From the NCBI GenBank assembly GCA_030645295.1, contig JAUSMG010000348.1, forward strand, positions 1 to 43,235: a DNA stretch of 43,235 nt, read 5' to 3'. The notes under the pieces were generated by a model. It was given only the letters and a program-made list of their open reading frames with translations. It had not been told where the DNA came from and ran no database searches. Of the stretch, positions 1 through 9,324 are shown one piece after another (the first letter of the stretch is position 1; the number at the start of each line of letters is the position of its first letter). The position numbers and the translations under genes are program-made. The DNA comes from Saprospiraceae bacterium. GTDB taxonomy: Bacteria > Bacteroidota > Bacteroidia > Chitinophagales > Saprospiraceae.

Positions 1-3000
1 CCCGGGGCATTCGACGCTGGCACATCGACTATTAATATTGAAGGATATGGTAACAGTTCACAATTCCCATCCTCCATTATTTCGACCAATTTGACATATC
101 ACAAAGTACGGTTTGTCAATACTGGCCATGTTAATACAAATAATAGTTTTTTTCATGAAGTAGAGTTTACGCAAGATGGTAAAATTAGTGGTAACAATAC
201 CTTTGAAATTTTGTTTTTATCCCCTGGGATATCCTGTGAACTTTCTAGGAACTCCACCCAAACCATTTCCCCCCTCGGTAACTTCATCGCCGAAGGCTTT
301 GGCGGCTTCCCCATCGAAATAAAATCCAACCAACTCGGCACCCAAGCCACGCTACACAAAGACGGTGATCCCGTCTGTCTCGATTTCCTCTACATGACTG
401 ACATCGCTGCCACCGGTACCGGCTTCAGCTACGCAGGGGCCAACTCTGACGATGTGTTCAACAATTCCGGCTGGCTATTTCAAGCCTGTCCGCCCTGCTT
501 CTATGAACCGCCGCTTCCCGCGCCCATCCTCGACCCGGCAAGCATCACTACCGTATTGTGCAGTGGACAGGCAAGCCTTATCCTGGCCGACCTACCCTCA
601 GGGTATGAAGCCGTTTGGTTCGATGCCAACCAAATGAATGAACTATACGCCTCAACGGCAAACCTCTTTGAGCCTTTGGTGAATCAATCCACTATACTTT
701 TCGGAGCGTTTCGGGATTTGTCTACGGGCTGTGTAAGCGATTTATTGGAAGTGCAGGTGATCGTGGTGAATGATCCCCCTATAGCCTTGTGTCAGGACAT
801 TACCATTACCCTGGGTTCCGGAGAATGTGATACGCCCATCGTTCCCTCCGATATTGACGCTGGCTCCAGTGATGATTGTGGCATCGCCGATCTTGAAATT
901 AACCCCATGGTTTGCCCCATCGGTCAGACCATCGTCACGCTAACCGTAACGGATAATATCGGACAGACCAGTATCTGCACGGCGACTGTAACAGTACTGG
1001 AATTCCCGAACCCGATAACTTCTTTGGTGTGTAATGATCTGGTAATCATTTCAGTAGACAACAACTGCGCTGGTTGTCTCAATCCAGAGGACGCGCTCGA
1101 AGGAGGACCATACCACTGCTTTGATGATTACATTATAGAAATTGATAAAACCCTTCCTTATGGCAACGGCCCTTGGGTACCTGCATGTGTAGGTTCTATG
1201 GACATTGGTAAAACCTATCAGTACCGTGTAACAGACCCGGACACGGGCAACAAATGCTGGGGCAATGTAAAGATCGACGACAATATAAAACCAGTTTGTC
1301 AGCCCCCCGCCAGTGTAACGCTTTCATGTGAGGGCTTCGATCCAAGTTTAATGGCATACCCTGCTGTGGTCAGCGACAACTGCTGCCTCGATGCAACAAG
1401 AGAATACCAAGGGAAAGTTGGTCTGAGCCATGTTGCAAACTATAGTCAATTTGATACGGTCTGTAACAAGGGGACCCTCAACCGTACTTTCACGGCCTAC
1501 GACTGTACCGGAAATACCAGTTCCTGCACGCAGCGTATCATAGTAAATTACCAACAGGACTATTTTGTTCACTTCCCCAATGATGTGATTGTAACGGCAT
1601 GTGATGGTACTGGGCTTTTTGGAGAACCAAGTTTCTTCGGTTTGAACTGCGAACTCATGGGCGTAAGTTATGAGGACGTAGTTTTCATCGATGTTCCCGA
1701 TGTGTGTTACGAGATAGAGCGTACCTGGACCATTCTTAACTGGTGCACCTACAACCCGAATCTCGACTGCATCAATGTTCCAAACCCCACGCCTAATGCA
1801 ATTCCGAACCACCCCTCTAATTTACCTGGCCCAATTGTGTCTGCTTGTGGCACTTCTGGCTCCTGGGCGCCAACGGTGGTTAAAATAAATCCGTCAGACC
1901 CTACACCCACCAACTACTGTTCGTTTTGGCAATTAAATGCCAATTGCTATAAATACAAGCAAATCATCAAGATCGATGACCAGCAAGCGCCCGTTGTAAA
2001 CTGCCCTTCTACCATCGAAATCAATCTGGAAGGTATAGGAAGGGATACACTTGCTCTGGCGGACATCAATTTTACTTATTCAGATAATTGTTCGCCGAAT
2101 GATTTGTTCGTATTGCCGTTCCAGACCTTGTATTTTGACTGTGACGACCAAGGTACCTCCCTCGAAGTAGAGATCTCAGTGCGAGATATTTGTGACAATG
2201 TGGGTACTTGTACGATTGAGGTGGTAGTACTTACAACCCAAAATTGTGGCGCTGTTTCAATTTCTGATCCCTGCGGATGCAAAAACAACGCGACCACGCT
2301 GACCAATGGTCAATTTGAGGAAACCATTAAGATCATCTCCTCTCCTGGTAAGACCTGGACCCTCATTGCAAATACCGGGTTGTACAGCACAGGTAGCCCG
2401 GCGCCACCGGCTGCACCCATCCTGATTCCATTGGGCGCCACTTTTACAGAAATCCCAAATCAAAGTGGCGAATATTACCTCACAGGCATTCATGTGGATG
2501 CGCAGGGATATTCCATCATTGCGGAGAGTGAAACAGGGGAAATCCTGACCATCGGCAACCAATGCGAATATCCAAACCCTGAAATCAGCTCCGATCTTTC
2601 AGGCGTATATTGTGTATTCTCCGATCCAGTTGACCTGACGGGTATTCCCGGAGACAATAATATTATTACTGAGTTTTTTACGGTTAACGGGGGACAATCC
2701 TCCCAATTTGATCCATCACAAGGACCCGGCACCTATGAAATTGTTTACATAGTGGATGGTGGTACAGCCAAAGCTTTTGGTCCCGATGATCCAGGTTGTG
2801 TTAGCACAATCTCGGTGAATGTGGTAGTCAACCCTATTCCAACAATAATCTGCCCGGATGATGTTACTGTAAACGCAGATCCCGGGCTTTGCTCTACTCT
2901 TGTCAATGATCTTGAACCTGTTATAAATGAATACGGTTGTCCAGTGATGCTCACATATCATATTGATGGAATATTTGGTACATTTAATGGCGATGCATCA

Positions 3001-6000
3001 GGTAGAGACTTTAATGTTGGATCGAATTCTGTGAGTTACTATTTAACTGGAAATGGACAATATGTTGCAAGTTGTGGCTTCTATATAACTGTTCTTGATA
3101 TTGAGGCTCCTGATTTACAATGTGTATCACGTACTTTAGAGAATGATCCAGGTATGTGTTCGCGTCTGATAGCCGATAATAGTCAGGACGCCACCGCGAC
3201 AGACAATTGTCCCGGCCCCATTACCCTGACCCACAACTACCCTCCTGCGCCCAACAACAATACACTCGCAGGAGCCACCTTCCCGGTCGGGACTACCCAG
3301 GTGATCTGGACGGCAACCGACGCGTCGGGCAATCAAAGCACTTGTTTGCAGGAAGTCACCATCGAGGACACCGAAGACCCGGTTTTCCTCGATTGCCCCG
3401 CGCAAATGATCATGGTAGGCAACGACCCTGATCAATGTTCTGCGAAAATAAACTGGTCGCCACCCGCAGCCGTTGACAATTGTGGCATCCCTGTAGTAAT
3501 GCAGGTGGGCGGTCCGCCTTCAGGATCGGTGATCCAGGTCGTTTGTCCGCCTATGCCAACCTTGATCACTTATCTGGCGACGGATGGAAGCGCGAATACC
3601 ACCATTTGCAGCTTCGAGATCATGGTTATAGACTCAGAACGCCCCGAATTTGATGCCGACATCATCATGCCAAATGACACCACGGTGAATTGTCATCAGG
3701 TGCCGGCTAACTGCGTTTACCACGGCCCCTTGATCTGTACTCCCTTGACCAGCAACGATGTACACGACAACTGCACGTCGCCAGCGGATTTGGAGGTGGA
3801 TTATAATGAAGCCAGTACAAAGAATCCTGATCCGTCCGTTTGCGGTCATTACGACTACGATCTGACCCGCACATGGACGGTCACAGATTGCGCCAATAAC
3901 GCACTGGTTCATGTCCAGGAAATTGAAGTACAGGACACGACCAAATCAGTAGCGATTTGCAGAAACGATACCATCACCTTGAACGACTTTGGTACGTTTA
4001 CCATCCTGCCACGCGATTTGGACAGAGGCTCCTGGGATAATTGTGCGGCCAATGCAAATTTGACTTTTACCGCTAGTCAAACGGTTTTCTCCTGTGCAGA
4101 TTTGCCCAACAGCCCCGTGCCGGTTACCTTAACGGTAACAGACCCCTGCGGCAATTTCTCTACCTGTACCGCTTTTGTTACCATTTGGGAGGGCAATGGC
4201 AAGTGTATCCCTGAATATGATTTTGATGGTTCTGATCCTTGTGCTTGTCTCGACAATGCTACCACGCTCGACAACGGACAGTTCTCCGAACTAATTCAAA
4301 TTCAATCCCTTGCGGGTCAGACCTGGACCATCGTAAGCAGCAGTGGACTTTACCTGGTGTCAAGCCCGGCCCCACCCGCTGCCCCGATTCCCGTTGCCAA
4401 CGGCACCATAATGACGAACGGCCAGTTTGATGGCTACGATAACGATGGCGATTTGGTCATCGACGAACTGGATGAGCGTGTTTACTATACCTTCAGAGGA
4501 CGCCATGTGGACGGGCAGGGATATTTTGCCCTGTTGCGCAGCAACCTGAATCAGGAGATCACACTGGAAAACAAATGCTATTACCCGACGCCTTACTTTA
4601 TTGATTTCGTGCTGAATGATCCGCTTTGCATCGGCACGCCACCCTTCACCATTGCGGTGGGCGAATTCAACAACGCGACGGGTATGATCGTACCAGGTTC
4701 CGTAATGGTGAACGGGGTGGTAACCACCGTTTTTGATGCGGGCGCACTGGGCGTTGGCAACCATACCGTGATGGCCACTTTTGATGCCTTCGATGCGCAA
4801 CCCTTTACCAAAGTGAATGGCGTGATGGTTGCAGGAAGCGAGCAAGCAGCACAAAACGACCCCGGCTGCAAGCAGAAGATCACGAAGATCGTCAATGTGG
4901 TGGCGACGCCTACTACCTTGATCTGTAATGATCTGGTTCATGTTTCGATGGACGCGGACTGTCAGGTGACGACCCTGGTAGACGATGTGCTGGAAGGTAC
5001 TTACTTCTGCTACGACGATTATACGGTGGAAGTAGACAAAACACCGCCTTATGGCAATGGCCCATGGATCCCGGCTACATTTAACTCCTCCGATATTGGC
5101 AAAACCTATCAGTATCGAGTGGTACACACCAGCGGTGGCAATAACATTTGCTGGGGCGAGATCAAAATTGAAGACAAACTTGCGCCGGCACTCGATTGCC
5201 CGGCAGATATCACCATTGCCTGCAGCGAACCAACCGATATTTCTCATACCGGAAACGTGGTCATTTCTGACTGCAGCAGCACCACGACCGTGCTGGCCAA
5301 TGTGGTGGTAGACCATGGGGAGTGTGGAGATCCGCGGCAAATCATTACCCGAAAATTCATTGTCACAGATGCCTGGGGGAATCAATCCATCTGCGATCAA
5401 ACGATCACAGTCAGACCCTTTGATCTTGCTGATCTAGTGATGCCTGCGGACATCACCATTGATTGTGAATCAGCCTATTTGAATCCATTGGCGACACAAC
5501 CTGCCATTACAGGCCAGCCCAGTATTAACGGTGCGCCCATTGGTACCAACTTGTGTTCTGCGACTTTTGGTTTCACAGATGTTGTCCTGAACGGTTGCAG
5601 CGGCAGTACTGAAATACTGAGAACCTGGACGGTTAAAAATTCGTGTTTGCCCCTGAGCAGCACGAACCCGGCTACGCACACGCAAGTGATACGCGTGAAG
5701 GATTTCAGCGGCCCGGCATTTGTCTGTCCTCCGGCGGTAACGGTTTCAAACGATCCGTTCTCCTGCTGCGCCACGGCGGCACTGCCAGGGATGATCGTTT
5801 CAGAAGGCTGTTCCAATATCAGCAATCTGGAAGCCTTGGTAACGGGTACAAACCCGAACAACGGCAATATCATCACCTTTACCGTGGGCGGCCATCTGAC
5901 GGATTTCCCTGGCAACAACTGGTGGAACCCGGATACCCTGGCTGTGTTTGATTACACGCAATGCCTGCCTTTAGGGGTTTATCAGGTGACTTATTCGGCG

Positions 6001-9000
6001 GCAGATGCTTGTGGTAATCTCTCAAATTGCAACTTTGAACTGACCGTAGCCGACTTAGTGCCGCCTGCAGTAGCCTGCGACCAGTTGACCCAAGTGGCGC
6101 TGACGGCAGACGGCATGGCCGTCGTTAATGCTTCGACCTTCGATGACGGCACGACCGATAACTGTTGCCTGGAGGATTTCGAAGTGCGCCGGATGAATGC
6201 TAACCCTTGCGAAGGCAATTCGTTTGGGCCAAGCGTCTCATTCTGCTGCTCTGACCTTGGCGATACCATTCTGGTGGTCTTCCGGGCCAATGACTGCCAT
6301 GGCAATTCGAATGATTGTATGGTGTCCGTTTTGGTGGAAGACAAGATCAAACCTACTTGCCAGGCCCCTGCGCAGATGTTGGTGAATTGCGAAAATTTTG
6401 ATCCGAGCCTCTGGGCCTATGGGTTTGCATTCGCCGACGATAACTGCTGCCTAGATACCATTACCACGACCACGAATTACGCACTGTTCGACACCGTTTG
6501 TAACAAAGGCACCATCACCCGCACTTTCCGCGCCTTTGACTGCGCCAACAACTCCAGCCAGTGCACGCAGCGGGTCATTGTGAACTACCTGCAGGACTAC
6601 TTCGTCAAATTCCCGAACGATGCCATCGTGACGGTTTGCGACGGAACCGGCTTGTATGGCGAGCCAGTTTTCTTCGGCGAGGATTGCGAACTGCTGGGCG
6701 TTACTTACGCTGATGAGATCTTCACGGTGGTACCGGATGCCTGCTTCAAGATCGAGCGAACCTGGAGCATCATCAACTGGTGTACGTTCAATCCGAACCT
6801 TCCGTTCATTGATGTTCCAAACCCGAATCCGAACGCTACGACGAACCATCCGTCGAATCTTCCCGGACCGACCGTATCCGCTTGCGGCACATTGGCCCCC
6901 TGGGCGCCAACGGTGGTAAAGATCAATCCGACGGATCCGACAGCGACAAATTTCTGCACGTTCTGGGACGCAAATGCCAACGGATACCGTTACAAACAGA
7001 TCATCAAGATCATTGATGGTCAAGCGCCGACGGGAACTTATGTAACCCCGACCTGCGACAATCAGAACTGGTTGACCGCGAACCATTCAGGATTATGGAA
7101 TGAGTCGGAATGGTGGAACAATGGCTTCCAAACCCACGACCTGTGCGAGGAGCCAACAGATCTTTGCATCACTGGAACCGACGCTTGCTCGGGTTCGAAT
7201 GTGAACATCGAGTACCTGTTGTTCCTCGATATGGATGGGGACGGTGTGATGGAAACGGTGATCAATTCCGTGAATACCGGCATCGCTGGTCTTGGCTGGA
7301 ACAACGTTTTGTTCAACAACCTGAATACGCCAAACTTTGCTGGCGGTACCCCACGCAACTTTGACGAGCGTCCGGTACCCGCCAACCAGAAGTACGGTTT
7401 TGCGATCCAGGAGACCGTAGTGGGCAACAATAAAACGGCCTGTGTGCGCTGGAACACCCAACAGGCGCAGAACACATTTGTGGCGCCTGAAATGCCACAC
7501 GGTACGCACAAGATCAAGTGGTTGATCTCGGATGGTTGCGGCAACAACCAGGAGTACGAGTATACCTTTACCGTGAAGGATTGCAAAGCTCCGACCGTGG
7601 TGTGTCTCAACGGTTTGAGTGTGAACACCATGCCAACGGCAATGATCCAATTGTGGGCAACAGACTTCCTACAGTATACGGAAGACAACTGTACCCCAGC
7701 GGGTCAGATACAACTTGGTATCCGCAAATGCGGCCAAGGCACCGGTTTTCCATTAGACGCGAACGGCAACCAGATCACGAACGTAACCTTCGATTGCACA
7801 GAACTCGGCACGCAGTGTGTTGAACTCTGGTCCATCGATGCAGCCGGAAACGCCGACTACTGCGAGACCTACGTGATCGTACAGGACAACCTCGGCAACT
7901 GCCCGTCAGCAGACCATATCAATGTAGCGGGTGCGTTGAAAACCGAGATTATGGAAGGCGTGGAAGAAGGCTCCGTGCACATCGACGGTACCAGCACTTT
8001 TGCGCCACCGTATTCTTACTTCGATCTTTCAGACACGCTGGGTACATATGCTGTAATTAATTCAGTGCCTTTGGCCTCTACCTTCGTGATCGCTCCGGAG
8101 AAGGACGACAACCCGCTCAATGGTGTAACCACCTATGACCTGGTGTTGATCTCCAAGCACATCCTCGGCATTGAGCCCTTGAACACGCCGTACAAAATGA
8201 TCGCAGCGGATGCGAACAAATCCGGTTCGATCACGACGTTTGACATCGTGGAGCTCCGCAAGTTGATCCTGGGTATTTACACAGAGCTGCCGAACAATAC
8301 TTCCTGGCGTTTTGTAGACAAAGCCTTTCAATTCCCGAACCTGAATAACCCATTCCAGACCCTGTTCCCAGAAACCATTTCGGTGGCAGATGCCATGGCG
8401 ACGCAGGCAGCCAAAGACTTCGTGGGCGTGAAAGTAGGCGATGTGAACAACACGTCAGTCGCCAACGCTACGATGCAGGCTGAGGATCGGACCTCCGCCA
8501 CGGCACTCTTTGACATTGAAGATCAGGATGTTAGCGCGGGCGAGGAGTTCGAGGTTACGTTCAGATCTGCACAGCAGTTGAAAGGCTTCCAGTTTACGAT
8601 GCTCCTTAACGGCCTCGAAGCAGTAGGCGCAGTAGAATCAGACAACGTAACGGCTTCGAACTTCGGTATGGTGTTCGAAAATGCGATGACGGTCTCAATC
8701 GATGGCGCCCAGGAGTTTACGCTTCGATTTCGGGCTTTGAAGTCTGGCAAGTTGAGAGAAATGCTCGGAGTTTCGGGTTCGATCACACGAGCCGAGGCAT
8801 ACACCGCCAATGACGCAATGACCAATGACGCAATGACCCGCCTCGGCATCGCTTTCCGTTTCGACGGCAAGACAATTGCAGGCGTTGGTTTCGAATTGTA
8901 CCAAAATCAGCCTAACCCATTCGTTAACCGTACGTTCATCGGTTTCTTCCTTCCAGAAGCCGATGAAGCAACGTTGTCGGTGTACGATGAAACAGGCCGT

Positions 9001-9147
9001 TTAGTGTACCAGCAGAAAGGTCAGTTTGCCAAAGGGGATAACACGATCGCATTGGATCGCGCGCTCTTGAACAGCACTGGCATGTTGTTCTACAAACTGG
9101 AAACTTCTACTGACTCTGCTACGAAGAAGATGATCCAGGCGAAGTAG
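1..9147 (+). CDS. Giant secreted HYR-repeat surface protein with T9SS sorting domain (5' partial)
   Basis: The reading frame is open from base 1, so the N-terminus, signal peptide included, lies outside the window; 3048 residues are visible. The first ~165 residues look like the end of a beta-helix-type domain. Then come many Cys-rich HYR/Ig-like modules (repeated forms of DNC, CPxxxT and TDxxGN). About residues 2702-2758 hold a dockerin-like pair (two Asp-rich loops each followed by LxxxxxILG), ~2835-2933 a cohesin-like segment, and ~2961-3048 a T9SS type A sorting domain (NQPNPF...VYDETGRLV). Three segments are duplicated inside the protein (see findings). Family knowledge: T9SS cargo is exported through the outer membrane and anchored or released; HYR arrays are adhesive or structural. 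The adhesin role is inference. A terminator follows the gene. Confidence 0.93.
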   Translation, partial: PGAFDAGTSTINIEGYGNSSQFPSSIISTNLTYHKVRFVNTGHVNTNNSFFHEVEFTQDGKISGNNTFEILFLSPGISCELSRNSTQTISPLGNFIAEGFGGFPIEIKSNQLGTQATLHKDGDPVCLDFLYMTDIAATGTGFSYAGANSDDVFNNSGWLFQACPPCFYEPPLPAPILDPASITTVLCSGQASLILADLPSGYEAVWFDANQMNELYASTANLFEPLVNQSTILFGAFRDLSTGCVSDLLEVQVIVVNDPPIALCQDITITLGSGECDTPIVPSDIDAGSSDDCGIADLEINPMVCPIGQTIVTLTVTDNIGQTSICTATVTVLEFPNPITSLVCNDLVIISVDNNCAGCLNPEDALEGGPYHCFDDYIIEIDKTLPYGNGPWVPACVGSMDIGKTYQYRVTDPDTGNKCWGNVKIDDNIKPVCQPPASVTLSCEGFDPSLMAYPAVVSDNCCLDATREYQGKVGLSHVANYSQFDTVCNKGTLNRTFTAYDCTGNTSSCTQRIIVNYQQDYFVHFPNDVIVTACDGTGLFGEPSFFGLNCELMGVSYEDVVFIDVPDVCYEIERTWTILNWCTYNPNLDCINVPNPTPNAIPNHPSNLPGPIVSACGTSGSWAPTVVKINPSDPTPTNYCSFWQLNANCYKYKQIIKIDDQQAPVVNCPSTIEINLEGIGRDTLALADINFTYSDNCSPNDLFVLPFQTLYFDCDDQGTSLEVEISVRDICDNVGTCTIEVVVLTTQNCGAVSISDPCGCKNNATTLTNGQFEETIKIISSPGKTWTLIANTGLYSTGSPAPPAAPILIPLGATFTEIPNQSGEYYLTGIHVDAQGYSIIAESETGEILTIGNQCEYPNPEISSDLSGVYCVFSDPVDLTGIPGDNNIITEFFTVNGGQSSQFDPSQGPGTYEIVYIVDGGTAKAFGPDDPGCVSTISVNVVVNPIPTIICPDDVTVNADPGLCSTLVNDLEPVINEYGCPVMLTYHIDGIFGTFNGDASGRDFNVGSNSVSYYLTGNGQYVASCGFYITVLDIEAPDLQCVSRTLENDPGMCSRLIADNSQDATATDNCPGPITLTHNYPPAPNNNTLAGATFPVGTTQVIWTATDASGNQSTCLQEVTIEDTEDPVFLDCPAQMIMVGNDPDQCSAKINWSPPAAVDNCGIPVVMQVGGPPSGSVIQVVCPPMPTLITYLATDGSANTTICSFEIMVIDSERPEFDADIIMPNDTTVNCHQVPANCVYHGPLICTPLTSNDVHDNCTSPADLEVDYNEASTKNPDPSVCGHYDYDLTRTWTVTDCANNALVHVQEIEVQDTTKSVAICRNDTITLNDFGTFTILPRDLDRGSWDNCAANANLTFTASQTVFSCADLPNSPVPVTLTVTDPCGNFSTCTAFVTIWEGNGKCIPEYDFDGSDPCACLDNATTLDNGQFSELIQIQSLAGQTWTIVSSSGLYLVSSPAPPAAPIPVANGTIMTNGQFDGYDNDGDLVIDELDERVYYTFRGRHVDGQGYFALLRSNLNQEITLENKCYYPTPYFIDFVLNDPLCIGTPPFTIAVGEFNNATGMIVPGSVMVNGVVTTVFDAGALGVGNHTVMATFDAFDAQPFTKVNGVMVAGSEQAAQNDPGCKQKITKIVNVVATPTTLICNDLVHVSMDADCQVTTLVDDVLEGTYFCYDDYTVEVDKTPPYGNGPWIPATFNSSDIGKTYQYRVVHTSGGNNICWGEIKIEDKLAPALDCPADITIACSEPTDISHTGNVVISDCSSTTTVLANVVVDHGECGDPRQIITRKFIVTDAWGNQSICDQTITVRPFDLADLVMPADITIDCESAYLNPLATQPAITGQPSINGAPIGTNLCSATFGFTDVVLNGCSGSTEILRTWTVKNSCLPLSSTNPATHTQVIRVKDFSGPAFVCPPAVTVSNDPFSCCATAALPGMIVSEGCSNISNLEALVTGTNPNNGNIITFTVGGHLTDFPGNNWWNPDTLAVFDYTQCLPLGVYQVTYSAADACGNLSNCNFELTVADLVPPAVACDQLTQVALTADGMAVVNASTFDDGTTDNCCLEDFEVRRMNANPCEGNSFGPSVSFCCSDLGDTILVVFRANDCHGNSNDCMVSVLVEDKIKPTCQAPAQMLVNCENFDPSLWAYGFAFADDNCCLDTITTTTNYALFDTVCNKGTITRTFRAFDCANNSSQCTQRVIVNYLQDYFVKFPNDAIVTVCDGTGLYGEPVFFGEDCELLGVTYADEIFTVVPDACFKIERTWSIINWCTFNPNLPFIDVPNPNPNATTNHPSNLPGPTVSACGTLAPWAPTVVKINPTDPTATNFCTFWDANANGYRYKQIIKIIDGQAPTGTYVTPTCDNQNWLTANHSGLWNESEWWNNGFQTHDLCEEPTDLCITGTDACSGSNVNIEYLLFLDMDGDGVMETVINSVNTGIAGLGWNNVLFNNLNTPNFAGGTPRNFDERPVPANQKYGFAIQETVVGNNKTACVRWNTQQAQNTFVAPEMPHGTHKIKWLISDGCGNNQEYEYTFTVKDCKAPTVVCLNGLSVNTMPTAMIQLWATDFLQYTEDNCTPAGQIQLGIRKCGQGTGFPLDANGNQITNVTFDCTELGTQCVELWSIDAAGNADYCETYVIVQDNLGNCPSADHINVAGALKTEIMEGVEEGSVHIDGTSTFAPPYSYFDLSDTLGTYAVINSVPLASTFVIAPEKDDNPLNGVTTYDLVLISKHILGIEPLNTPYKMIAADANKSGSITTFDIVELRKLILGIYTELPNNTSWRFVDKAFQFPNLNNPFQTLFPETISVADAMATQAAKDFVGVKVGDVNNTSVANATMQAEDRTSATALFDIEDQDVSAGEEFEVTFRSAQQLKGFQFTMLLNGLEAVGAVESDNVTASNFGMVFENAMTVSIDGAQEFTLRFRALKSGKLREMLGVSGSITRAEAYTANDAMTNDAMTRLGIAFRFDGKTIAGVGFELYQNQPNPFVNRTFIGFFLPEADEATLSVYDETGRLVYQQKGQFAKGDNTIALDRALLNSTGMLFYKLETSTDSATKKMIQAK

Positions 9148-9224
9148 GGCGCGGGGCTTGTCTCCGCCCCATTCCCGGGGATGAATGACCCGCGAAACGC
9201 AAAATAATTTTTGAAAGTTTACCT

Positions 9225-9262
9225 GAACCACCCCAAGCAATTGAGGTGGTTCGCTTTTTATT
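9225..9262 (+). terminator. Rho-independent terminator after the HYR protein gene
   Basis: GAACCACC (9225-9232) pairs perfectly with GGTGGTTC (9245-9252) across a 12-nt loop and is followed by GCTTTTTATTT. It lies between the giant gene and the methyltransferase gene. It would sit inside the methyltransferase coding region if that gene began at the upstream TTG (9211), which argues for the ATG at 9325. Confidence 0.75.
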
Positions 9263-9324
9263 TGGAGGATCAAATTGGCAGAGTCTTACTTTCGCAGGAT
9301 TTCAAGATAAATGCCTCTGCCACC

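Noticed and set aside
4360-5400. A 346-codon open frame on the minus strand.
   Set aside because: It lies opposite the intact HYR gene, and its product is low-complexity (His/Arg/Ile/Val-rich) with no recognisable domain; G+C-rich repeat codons open the opposite frame. Similar antisense frames (1348-1812, 6451-7086, 7062-7688, 11991-12737, 13211-13885) were left out for the same reason.
1288-7030. Internal duplication as an assembly artefact.
   Set aside because: The two copies differ at many codons and have different base composition, so they are not a collapsed or copied read.
9211-9324. Longer N-terminus of the methyltransferase from a TTG start.
   Set aside because: It would translate through the terminator hairpin at 9225-9252, and the added residues resemble no part of the family.
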